A stretch of DNA of 14,278 nucleotides. It comes from a bacterium. GTDB lineage: Bacteria > Spirochaetota > UBA4802 > UBA5550. The position numbers and the translations under genes are program-made. Positions 10,101 through 14,278 of this stretch are shown here, piece by piece (the first letter of the stretch is position 1; each line of letters begins with the position of its first letter). Under the pieces are notes generated by a model that saw only the letters and a list, made by a program, of their open reading frames with translations, was not told the DNA's origin and did not search any database. The stretch is from the NCBI GenBank assembly GCA_024224995.1, contig JAAENB010000252.1:1-14278 (forward strand). Reading direction: 5' to 3'.

Positions 10101-10247
10101 GCTTGCGTGAATAATTATAATTACCATCAAGAAGGAATCAGGAATATTGTGCCTGTACAGGGAATTTACCGTTCCCGCGATTATATATAATACCACTATG
10201 CTGATAATTGTTTTGATTAAAGATATCTTTCTCGGTTCTTTATTCAT
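4173..10247 (-). CDS. Bacterial alpha-2-macroglobulin, thioester type, with polytopic N-terminus
   Basis: A 2,024-residue member of the bacterial alpha-2-macroglobulin family (YfhM type), thought to trap attacking proteases in the periplasm through a reactive thioester. The thioester motif CAEQ is intact (C1566, E1568, Q1569, in YPYGCAEQTTSK), followed by an alpha/alpha thioester domain (about 1540-1850). Upstream are an MG2-like segment (ITPERGVYRPGDKAYI), further macroglobulin beta domains, and the A2M domain (GVLKANAEGYVNHHFKIPEF). A C-terminal beta domain (VVDMLPAGFEIENL) follows. The N-terminus is unusual: four hydrophobic segments (about 10-28, 39-58, 70-90, 98-124), a basic helical linker (125-182), a fifth segment (184-213), then a Big_5-like domain. 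There is no lipobox cysteine. A glycine/tyrosine-rich loop lies near residues 602-625. The start has a good ribosome-binding site (AAGGAG). pbpC follows with overlap, the usual partner; one transcript is likely. Confidence 0.93.
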   Translation of the reverse strand: MNKEPRKISLIKTIISIVVLYIIAGTVNSLYRHNIPDSFLMVIIIIHASPVLTLLAMMVKRLITTLWGNFVQGLLIFLLLGGILLIPAAFIDGPPDDALFILVIKMGVLGIVLFQFYDRFFLITGEKREESAEPGLLKKAGLKIAAAARFLLEKIKSLFAKIKEALAREDGIFNKIFSNKKTLKISGISAGALVLVFVLYKAFIAIFCVTVIATKPIGEVPLRANIVVDFSEPIVLPDEDIVKPLKDPGTEAGKETEEKTEKNADTSVVKITPVHDLVFIKPGVDYFKITPALKGTYRFEDNKSIIFIPDRELSPSTIYTVDVQTDRMKADKPFILSKSFSFNTPKFAVKGTSLFYNYDLLKNLEKEVVGEINFNAAVDIKELVKYISMDIEGDPVSIKVEPSNIPTRFYIKSGKIERRKEGTNVVLRVKEGLPCMKGKIPLEKEYEKKLRLPETEKLQVVRVETCPVEGSTFISVLFNRPVSPNMIRKHVSITSEEKTLSKYTVETEYCYAILKYNFKPNENYWVTISEGMRSKTGEELVKSHTHSVFIEDLKPRVRFASRGSILPLKGHQHLQVHTVNLDKFNVKIEKVYRNNLVHFLRGASGGYGGYGHDEGYGGEYYGRRAARDVTGVGASLLFKTVEVTNGKLNQKVPHYIGLKEFHNMDYKGLFSIRLSDTNEEWNHDQQYILCTDLGLMAKHSGNDLIVKVYSIMGLTPVAGAVVKILSHESQVMRKGVTSGAGECVLKDWKVSKEKFKPFLLVAEQGDDYSFLEFDRTELNSSRFNTGGKRSTGEGLNAFITPERGVYRPGDKAYITAIVRRFDLAAAPPVDAQLYISDPLGEKFRLVRKKIPAGGMIPFEISIPSYAKTGRYSIALRLNEDVVIGRSYLKVEEFIPDKIKAEIEVPKKRHTPGEAVTFTVKGTQLFGPPAADRKVVAKVRFLSRSFRHPLFKGYSFVDREKRYDGEFIDLGEGVLDSKGKKTYTVEVPGSIQPPSALTARIYTEVFDTGGRPVSAAKSIDIDHYPVYVGLKVRKQNIFLKKRPVDVSYVAIDPKGRYKNIKGAKILVKHKVYYTILKKYGWFKKKYKSESYEEVIYHKEVDINSKGSFRFTPKAPGEYTIYISQDMGMNSSKTIYVQGPDVEMGNLESAENLVIEFNKEKYAIGDIATVNIHSPIPGRLFFSLERNRVLASKSMMLVNNKATISFPVEDFHAPNVYVSALVVRKPTASMRKLPMTSMGIKNMEIDPGNRKIALDIESAAETRSRDGLRVRLKATPGADVVLTAVDEGILQITQFRTPDPFNFFYAKRALETRLFSIFDAILPNLKAKSLAIGGGDDEMDTSRRHINPVQAKRVKAVSLYSGVLKANAEGYVNHHFKIPEFNGRVRVMALAANSKRFGSASKYVTVADPIVITASYPRMLAPGDTFDIPVDVYNKTGKWGKFKITLNVEGPVKIKGKRSQVVSLGNRAQKKIYFRCVAENDAGKAVFILRGTGNGETGKTSVELPVRPARTLTTVVEQGSLKPGESAAITVPGGFIKYGQRVRFAASPKHIIRFLGGLDYLIRYPYGCAEQTTSKVFPLIYFKELIKDTGLLHQRTGAIDYYISEGIKKLEGMQRANGSFSYWPGGSINNDYTSQYVSHFLLEANRLGFAVDPKVIAKIKNAIGAGKAVSSGRLDRRRNYSWRKSNAYGLYLKALAGSPDLETMRYVRKNKLKDLNYTERCRLASAFAFIGDKETAKKILPSEFAVKYFPRQLGGSFDSVVRRLSIYLKALCEVDPSDQRKYSIAREIAKKAVNGRFANTQDNVFALMALAKTYEGQTEEKVNLELLLNGKPYKTMTGGQSVFEDPRLSGKKVTLKNKGDEKVFYNLMAEGTLSSPEVKPASEGLDITRNYYTSSGSKLNLSNVEQGELIVVTLTIKPTRKNLDNLVVVDMLPAGFEIENLRLRSRGDLGYEPPHNWIGAYEDIRDDRLILFTGAIKHSISYSYTVRAVSVGTFIIPQAYAEAMYDPEVHSVGRVMGKVHVVRSNN

Positions 10248-10263
10248 AATACACTCCTTCTTG

Positions 10264-10287
10264 TTATTCAGAGCTATTTAACGCCAT
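10264..10287 (-). other. Possible 7-codon leader ORF before the macroglobulin gene
   Basis: On the minus strand an ATG at 10287 opens a reading frame MALNSSE and stop. An AGGAG (complement of 10295-10299) lies 7 bases upstream, as good a ribosome-binding site as that of the main gene. It ends 16 bases before the macroglobulin ATG. It sits immediately downstream of a terminator-like hairpin, the position of a leader peptide. The composition gives no attenuation logic (no run of one amino acid), and a chance occurrence is possible. Confidence 0.25.
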
Positions 10288-10323
10288 ATTGATTCTCCTG
10301 TAAAGCCCTTTCGCGAAAAAGAG

Positions 10324-10348
10324 CCGGTACAGATCCGTACCGGTTTTT
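10324..10348. terminator. Bidirectional terminator-like hairpin
   Basis: Inverted repeat CCGGTAC (10324-10330), loop AGATCC, GTACCGG (10337-10343). On the plus strand it is followed at once by TTTTT (10344-10348). On the minus strand it is followed by CTCTTTTTCG, also a T tract. It lies in the leader of the macroglobulin gene, so it could end transcription arriving from the right or attenuate a transcript that starts near 10417. No rightward gene lies upstream that would need it. Confidence 0.5.
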
Positions 10349-10349
10349 G

Positions 10350-10382
10350 GACCTCAGAGCTCTTTATAAGAGCTCTGAGGTC
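10350..10382. repeat. Palindromic intergenic repeat, copy 1
   Basis: Arms of 15 bases (GACCTCAGAGCTCTT and its complement) around a TAT loop. It shares the arm exactly with the copies at 10818-10860 and 13845-13887. Here pairing stops at the 15-base core; the flanking bases do not pair. It lies within the divergent intergenic region, next to the CCGGTAC hairpin. Confidence 0.85.
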
Positions 10383-10423
10383 GCGGCAAATTTTGCTGCG
10401 GCAACCATTAAACCGGGACGATA

Positions 10424-10429
10424 ATTATA
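10424..10429 (-). promoter_or_regulatory. Candidate -10 element for the macroglobulin operon
   Basis: A perfect TATAAT on the minus strand (10429-10424). A poor -35 candidate, TTATTG, lies 18 bases upstream; TTGTTT at 15 bases is an alternative. If used, the transcript would begin near 10417 and carry a leader of about 170 bases containing palindromic repeat 1, the CCGGTAC hairpin and the 7-codon ORF. The weak -35 makes this tentative. Confidence 0.35.
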
Positions 10430-10464
10430 GAGGAAAACCAGACAAAACAATAAAGGAGTCTGCC

Positions 10465-10821
10465 ATGTGGGAATGCCCCAGGTGTCATAGTGCCGTAGAA
10501 GATGAATCGCCCATATGTACAAATTGCCAGTATGTAAACGCTGAAAAATTCGAACCGCCGAAAAAAGTTAGAAGAAAAGAACGATACTGCCCGAAGTGCA
10601 ATTCGAAGCGCATCTTTCCCTCTGTCCGGATTATTGATTCCGGTGAGGGATTTAGCCGTGACCTGGAAATTGAGATCGATGAAAAGCCCGGGAATATGCT
10701 GTTTAAAGGATCAAGAAGGTTCCTGGTAAGTGGTTCTCTCTGCTCCGACTGCGGCAACCTGGAATTATCTGTTGAAGATACTTCTCCTTTGAAAGAAATA
10801 TATGCCAAAATCACGGAGTGA
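10465..10821 (+). CDS. Double zinc-ribbon protein, 118 aa
   Basis: A small cytoplasmic protein with two four-cysteine zinc ribbons. The first is C4-P-R-C7 with C18-T-N-C21. The second is C42-P-K-C45 with C93-S-D-C96-G, the latter enclosing about 47 residues of beta-rich sequence. The second ribbon resembles nucleic-acid-binding zinc ribbons that end in CxxCGxxEL. A basic linker (KKVRRKER) joins the two. No catalytic domain is present, so a regulatory or nucleic-acid/protein adaptor role is only a guess. The start at 10465 is preferred over an in-frame ATG at 10393 because AAAGGAG (10452-10458) lies 6 bases upstream and the ribbon begins at residue 4. The stop codon lies inside the left arm of palindromic repeat 2. 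Confidence 0.8.
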   Translation: MWECPRCHSAVEDESPICTNCQYVNAEKFEPPKKVRRKERYCPKCNSKRIFPSVRIIDSGEGFSRDLEIEIDEKPGNMLFKGSRRFLVSGSLCSDCGNLELSVEDTSPLKEIYAKITE

Positions 10822-10866
10822 TGACCTCAGAGCTCTTTAAAAGAGCTCTGAGGTCATCACATTTTT
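10818..10866 (+). repeat. Palindromic intergenic repeat, copy 2, probable terminator
   Basis: Perfect 20-base arms around a TAA loop (10818-10860). The inner 15 bases equal copies 1 and 3; the outer five are GTGAT on the left and ATCAC on the right, unlike copy 3. It starts within the codons at the end of the zinc-ribbon gene and is followed by ATTTTT (10861-10866), so it probably works as an intrinsic terminator for that gene and insulates the marR promoter. Confidence 0.85.
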
Positions 10867-10898
10867 CAAAAAAAAATCCAAAAATAATTGCGTATCTA

Positions 10899-10927
10899 TT
10901 GACTTTTCATAGAATTGACTATATATT
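10899..10927 (+). promoter_or_regulatory. marR promoter
   Basis: TTGACT (-35, 10899-10904), a 17-base spacer and TATATT (-10, 10922-10927): a near-consensus sigma70-type promoter. The start point should fall near 10934, inside the TTAGG inverted repeat (10929-10943), so binding there would block initiation. Confidence 0.75.
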
Positions 10928-10928
10928 A

Positions 10929-10943
10929 TTAGGTATATCCTAA
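10929..10943. promoter_or_regulatory. Putative MarR operator on the marR promoter
   Basis: TTAGG-TATAT-CCTAA inverted repeat starting one base past the -10 element. The same TTAGG/CCTAA arms recur upstream of lon at 11395-11421, and both sites share ATTAGGTATA on one strand. Placement over the predicted start point fits the autorepression usual for MarR regulators. Confidence 0.6.
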
Positions 10944-10960
10944 CTAACAAGGTACGGATA

Positions 10961-11380
10961 ATGGGATCAAAAAGAGATGAGCTTCTTGAAGCATATGAAA
11001 ACCTGCTTAAGGTTAGAGGGGAATGCGCGTGTGAAATAATGAATGAATGCGCGGTTTCCAACCTGACAGTAAAGCAGATAGAGTATTTAAAGATAATTGA
11101 TCGAAATAATGATGTTACGTTCAGTAAACTGGCTGAGATTACAAGGAATTCAAAGCCTACTATTACTGAAATGATCAATAAATTTATCAATTTCGACTGC
11201 GTCTTTAAAAAAAAGTCTCTCGACGACGGAAGAGTCTCTTTTATTCGCTTAACGGACCAGGGGGAAAGGATAGCGAGAGCGGAACAAATCACAATTTTGA
11301 AGGTTGTCGACAGGATGATTCACTCTCTGAGTGAAAATGAAATAGAAATCCTGATTACAATTTTTAAAAAAGTGAAGTAA
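10961..11380 (+). CDS. MarR family transcriptional regulator, 139 aa
   Basis: A 139-residue winged helix-turn-helix protein of normal MarR length. The DNA-binding region spans about residues 36-98: TVKQIEYLKII, then FSKLAEIT, a recognition helix around NSKPTITEMINKF (63-75), and the wing with D88-D-G-R91 before the RLTDQG strand-helix junction. The N- and C-terminal helices would form the dimer interface. Three cysteines lie close together before the HTH (C22, C24, C30), with another at C80, which could sense thiol oxidation or a metal; this is inference. It has its own strong promoter with an overlapping inverted repeat and lies 60 bases upstream of lon in the same direction, so lon is the likely co-regulated target. 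The ribosome-binding site is weak (AAGG at 10949-10952). Confidence 0.9.
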   Translation: MGSKRDELLEAYENLLKVRGECACEIMNECAVSNLTVKQIEYLKIIDRNNDVTFSKLAEITRNSKPTITEMINKFINFDCVFKKKSLDDGRVSFIRLTDQGERIARAEQITILKVVDRMIHSLSENEIEILITIFKKVK

Positions 11381-11386
11381 AAAATT

Positions 11387-11421
11387 TTAAACGTTTAATT
11401 AGGGAAACTATACCTAATTAA
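11387..11421. promoter_or_regulatory. Putative MarR operator and weak promoter upstream of lon
   Basis: A perfect inverted repeat with 9-base arms, TTAATTAGG (11395-11403), a 9-base spacer, and CCTAATTAA (11413-11421). It shares ATTAGGTATA with the marR site when read on the minus strand. A 12-base palindrome TTAAACGTTTAA (11387-11398) overlaps its left end. A weak promoter, TTTAAA (11386-11391), 17 bases, TATACC (11409-11414), would be covered by the repeat. lon could also be read through from marR. Confidence 0.5.
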
Positions 11422-11440
11422 ACTATCCCAGGAGGATAGT
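11422..11440 (+). promoter_or_regulatory. Hairpin enclosing the lon ribosome-binding site
   Basis: ACTATCC (11422-11428), loop CAGGA, GGATAGT (11434-11440) form a perfect 7-base-pair stem that ends exactly at the lon ATG. The Shine-Dalgarno AGGAGG (11430-11435) lies with four bases in the loop and two in the stem. Such an arrangement can limit ribosome access and could respond to temperature, but with most of the site in the loop the effect may be modest. Confidence 0.45.
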
Positions 11441-13843
11441 ATGACCAGTAATAATACCGAAAAATATGATAAACTAATCATTGTACCGGTTTTCAAAACC
11501 GTATTATTTCCCCATACTCAAACCAAAATTCATGTCGATAAAGAATTTGGCGAAAAACTAAACCGGCTCTTTGCCGATAAGCGGAAACAGGTAATCGGTT
11601 TAACCGTTAAAAATAACCAGGAAAAAAATGAACTTACACACGAAAGTTTTTATAAAACCGGAACTCTCATGAACGTTGATTCCATTCAAAAAAGCAGTGA
11701 CGGATTTATTATCAATGTCAATGCGCTGGAACGAGTAGAGATCCTTGAATTCGATACTAAAGACGGATATATTGCTGCGAATCACTCCCCTGTTTCGGAT
11801 ATCGAGGATATGGACCAGGGGGAACAGAAAGAGATTACCAGTTTTGTTAAAAACATTATTCATGAGATCAGCAGCAATTTCCCGGGGTCCGAGCCCTTTA
11901 CGAAGTTTATCGACAATATGACTTCTATTAACCAGCTTATTGAATTTTCGATTCCCTACATTAACTGCCCTGTTCCGGAAAAACAGGAATTACTCGAAAC
12001 CCGGTCTGTTAAAACAAAGAGTCTTAAGTTCCTCGACATCTTGATGAAACAAAAGGAAAGCGTCAACTTTCAAATTGAGCTGGCCAAAAAGGTCAATGAA
12101 AAGAACAACAAAAACTACCGGGAATCGCTTCTTCGTGAGCAGCTTAAAACCATTCAGAATGAACTGGACGAAAACGATGATTCTTCTCCTAAAGATGAAA
12201 ATTACCGGGATCGTATTAACGCCTCCCACATGCCGGAAGAGGTGAAAAAAGCTGCCCTGGCTGAATTTAAAAAACTGGAAACTGCCGGACAAAACAATTC
12301 GGAGAGCCATGTTATACGGAACTACCTGGACCTGCTGCTCGATCTGCCCTGGAAAACAGAAAAAATAAGTAAGCTTGATATCGAACATGCCAGGTGGACA
12401 CTTAACAATGAACATTACGGCCTTGAAAAGGTTAAAGAAAGAATCATCCAGCATCTTGCTGTTATGAAACTAAAAAGCGATAAACAGGGTTCCATTCTCC
12501 TCCTTGTTGGCCCTCCGGGCACCGGTAAAACCAGTCTGGGCAAAAGCATTGCCGAAGCGCTTGAACGGAAATATGTCCGCATAAGTCTCGGCGGCGTTAG
12601 AGATGAAGCTGAGATCCGCGGTCACCGAAGAACCTATGTGGGGGCTCTCCCCGGCAGGATTATCCAGGGCATGAAAAAAGCCGGTGAAAAAAACCCGGTA
12701 TTTATCCTCGATGAAGTGGATAAATTATCTTTTTCATACAACGGCGATCCCGCAAGCGCCCTTCTCGAAGTTCTCGATCCGGAGCAGAACAATACATTTT
12801 CCGATCATTACCTGGAAGTTCCCTATGATCTTTCCGATGTATTTTTCATTGCTACGGCAAACTCTTTAAACACAATTCCCCCTCCCCTGCTCGACAGGAT
12901 GGAGGTTATTCAAATATCAAGTTACACGAACAATGAAAAATTCCATATTGGCAAAGACCACCTGCTGCCGCAAACTCTTGAAGAACACGGCCTCGATTCC
13001 GAAAAGCTCGTTCTTGATGATGAGGCGCTTAAAACAGTTATCGACCGTTACACCAGGGAAGCCGGTGTCCGGAGTCTAAAAAAACAGCTTTCCAAAATAG
13101 CTCGAGTCACGTCCGAAAAGATCGTTTCCGGCACAACGGATCTCCCTTTTGTTGTTCACGCCGACATGCTGGACGATGTTCTCGGCAGAGAAATCATCCG
13201 GCATGAAGAGATCCAAAAAGAGAATGTTCCGGGTGTTGTTACGGGACTTGCCTGGACCCCTGTTGGCGGTGAGATTCTTTTTATTGAAGCGACTTTTATG
13301 GGAGGCAAAGGCGGATTAACATTGACCGGCCAGCTTGGTGATGTCATGAAAGAATCCGCCAGGATATCGCTCAGTCTTATCCGTTCAAGACTTGCTCACA
13401 TCATCACCAATTTCGACTTCGACAAGAATGATCTCCACATCCATGTCCCTTCGGGAGCCACCCCCAAAGACGGCCCTTCCGCCGGCGTTGCTCTTTTTAC
13501 CACGCTCGCGTCACTGGTCCTTCACAAAAGGGTCGACTCCAAAATCGCCATGACCGGTGAAATCACCCTTCGCGGCACGGTCCTTCCTGTTGGCGGCATC
13601 AAAGAAAAAATAATTGCCGCCCACAGAGCCGGTATAAAAAAAGTTCTGCTGCCCCTTGAAAACGAAAAGGATCTTGTTGATGTTCCCGATGACGTTAGAG
13701 ATGAACTCACCTTTGTTCCCGTGCAAACCATCGAAGACGTTCTTCATGAAACCCTTGGTCCGGAATTACCCAACCCGGAAGTTCTCTTCATGAATGCCGG
13801 TTTCAATTCCATGGTCAATTCCAGCGGGTCCGGGGCCGTTTGA
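11441..13843 (+). CDS. lon: ATP-dependent protease LonA
   Basis: Cytoplasmic AAA+ serine protease that unfolds and degrades damaged and regulatory proteins. It has 800 residues, close to the usual length. An N-terminal LON substrate-binding domain (about 10-200) is followed by a coiled-coil region (about 200-260). The AAA+ module has Walker A GPPGTGKT (357-364) and Walker B FILDEVDK (421-428). The protease domain carries the catalytic dyad S680 (KDGPSAG) and K723 (GGIKEK). Motifs such as [19 protein letters not shown] are intact, so it should be active. The tail after about residue 775 is short and variable. The ATG at 11441 follows AGGAGG by 5 bases. The MarR gene is immediately upstream, with a large inverted repeat between them, pointing to MarR control instead of the common clpX-lon arrangement. 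Palindromic repeat 3 begins one base after the stop codon. Confidence 0.97.
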   Translation: MTSNNTEKYDKLIIVPVFKTVLFPHTQTKIHVDKEFGEKLNRLFADKRKQVIGLTVKNNQEKNELTHESFYKTGTLMNVDSIQKSSDGFIINVNALERVEILEFDTKDGYIAANHSPVSDIEDMDQGEQKEITSFVKNIIHEISSNFPGSEPFTKFIDNMTSINQLIEFSIPYINCPVPEKQELLETRSVKTKSLKFLDILMKQKESVNFQIELAKKVNEKNNKNYRESLLREQLKTIQNELDENDDSSPKDENYRDRINASHMPEEVKKAALAEFKKLETAGQNNSESHVIRNYLDLLLDLPWKTEKISKLDIEHARWTLNNEHYGLEKVKERIIQHLAVMKLKSDKQGSILLLVGPPGTGKTSLGKSIAEALERKYVRISLGGVRDEAEIRGHRRTYVGALPGRIIQGMKKAGEKNPVFILDEVDKLSFSYNGDPASALLEVLDPEQNNTFSDHYLEVPYDLSDVFFIATANSLNTIPPPLLDRMEVIQISSYTNNEKFHIGKDHLLPQTLEEHGLDSEKLVLDDEALKTVIDRYTREAGVRSLKKQLSKIARVTSEKIVSGTTDLPFVVHADMLDDVLGREIIRHEEIQKENVPGVVTGLAWTPVGGEILFIEATFMGGKGGLTLTGQLGDVMKESARISLSLIRSRLAHIITNFDFDKNDLHIHVPSGATPKDGPSAGVALFTTLASLVLHKRVDSKIAMTGEITLRGTVLPVGGIKEKIIAAHRAGIKKVLLPLENEKDLVDVPDDVRDELTFVPVQTIEDVLHETLGPELPNPEVLFMNAGFNSMVNSSGSGAV

Positions 13844-13844
13844 T

Positions 13845-13887
13845 GGTAGGACCTCAGAGCTCTTTAAAAGAGCTCTGAGGTCCTACC
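13845..13887. repeat. Palindromic intergenic repeat, copy 3, possible lon terminator
   Basis: Perfect 20-base arms around a TAA loop. The inner 15 bases match copies 1 and 2; the outer five are GGTAG on the left and CTACC on the right. It begins one base after the lon stop codon. No T tract follows on the plus strand (CCCCCGAAGG instead), so termination would be less certain than at copy 2. Its right half is the beginning of tandem unit A. Confidence 0.85.
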
Positions 13888-14085
13888 CCCCGAAGGAGCG
13901 GTTTCCGGGTTAACGAAGTAGGGAAACCGCACAATCTCAGGAACAAACACTAAAAACATCAAAAAGGCCCAATAAAGAAACAGTTTCATCTTCAGGAAAC
14001 AGCTCAGGAGACATAATCAAGGGAACAGTTCTCTCATAAGGGCAAAGCAATGCCAGGCGGGCTTAAGGCGCGCTTTGAAAAAAGG
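13859..14085. repeat. Tandem repeat unit A (about 227 bases)
   Basis: First of two diverged head-to-tail copies. It runs from GCTCTTTAAAAG in the palindrome core to the point where that string recurs at 14086. Blocks shared with unit B include CTACCCCCCGAAGGAGCGGT, CAGTTTCATCTTCAGGAAA and GAACAGTTCTCTCATAAGG. Offsets of 227 at the left and 216 at the right show small insertions or deletions. Unit A also holds an inverted repeat GCGGTTTCC / GGAAACCGC (13898-13906 and 13922-13930) that is degraded in unit B. No known gene is recognisable in this stretch. Confidence 0.85.
13864..13989 (-). other. Possible 41-codon hydrophobic ORF in repeat unit A
   Basis: Reads MKLFLYWAFLMFLVFVPEIV and continues into the palindrome. 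The equivalent frame of unit B (14205-14110) gives MKLFIYRVFLKFIPEIV and stops after 31 codons. Retention of start codon and hydrophobic pattern is suggestive, but there is no good ribosome-binding site and a chance frame in a repeat is more likely. Confidence 0.12.
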
Positions 14086-14278
14086 GCTCTTTAAAAGAGC
14101 TCTGAGGTCCTACCCCCCGAAGGAGCGGTTTCCGGCCGGAATTCCCTGAAACAGCACAATCTCCGGAATAAACTTCAAAAACACCCGGTAAATAAACAGT
14201 TTCATCTTCAGGAAAGAGCCCAGGAGGCACAATCAGGGGAACAGTTCTCTCATAAGGACAAAGCAATGCCGGGCGGGC
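14086..14278. repeat. Tandem repeat unit B, reaching the window edge
   Basis: Second copy of the unit, entering with only a half palindrome: the right arm AAGAGCTCTGAGGTCCTACC is complete, while the left arm keeps just GCTCTT before diverging into GAAAAAAGG. The unit continues to the last base, which corresponds to 14062 in unit A, so the full extent and any third copy are outside the window. On the minus strand, one frame runs LCPYERTVPLI and LFPEDETV in both units. Confidence 0.8.

Noticed and set aside
10393..10464. Upstream ATG at 10393 for the zinc-ribbon gene
   Set aside because: No ribosome-binding site at 10393, and the extra 24 residues do not look like part of the domain; AAAGGAG precedes the ATG at 10465.
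14063..14266. 67-codon open frame on the minus strand from a TTG in repeat unit B
   Set aside because: Not called as a gene: its start is unsupported, it runs through the palindrome remnant, and the equivalent frame in unit A ends early. It is kept only as an observation about the repeat.
10350..14278. CRISPR array suggested by recurring palindromes
   Set aside because: The palindromes are hundreds to thousands of bases apart, lie between different genes, and no regular spacers or cas genes are present.

Overview
This 14.3 kb window looks like chromosomal DNA of a diderm (Gram-negative-type) bacterium of moderate GC content. It carries an envelope pair, penicillin-binding protein 1C with a bacterial alpha-2-macroglobulin, that is typical of Gram-negative envelopes. 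The first gene ends in a PilZ-like domain and its architecture recalls Leptospira-type DUF1577/PilZ proteins, so a spirochaete relative is my best guess. That assignment is weak and rests on recollection of families, not on a search.

Layout. (1) 102-1214 (+) is a PilZ-like protein; it meets tail to tail, with no intervening base, a small acidic hypothetical gene at 1215-1583 (-) that has its own good sigma70-like promoter. (2) A very long hairpin at 1671-1731 followed by a T tract ends the leftward envelope operon. (3) That operon is a 2,024-residue alpha-2-macroglobulin gene (10247-4173) followed with a 23-base overlap by pbpC (4195-1727). (4) Divergent from it, after a 217-base intergenic region holding a terminator-like hairpin, a palindromic repeat and a possible 7-codon leader ORF, lies a small double zinc-ribbon protein (10465-10821, +). 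(5) A MarR-type regulator (10961-11380) and a LonA protease (11441-13843) follow on the + strand. (6) The last 434 bases hold no recognisable gene. They contain another palindromic repeat and two diverged tandem copies of a roughly 220-base unit.

How the parts may work together. The macroglobulin and PBP1C are a known pairing: the first is thought to trap foreign proteases with a thioester at the envelope, the second to repair peptidoglycan. Here the macroglobulin is unusual in having five predicted N-terminal membrane segments instead of a lipoprotein signal. In the MarR-lon unit, matching TTAGG...CCTAA inverted repeats sit on the marR promoter and just upstream of lon, which suggests that MarR controls itself and lon. 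A hairpin that places the lon ribosome-binding site in its loop and stem may add translational control.

A palindromic element with a constant 15-base arm (GACCTCAGAGCTCTT) occurs three times complete and once as a half copy, always outside genes. In two copies the outer five bases of the arms differ between copies yet remain self-complementary.
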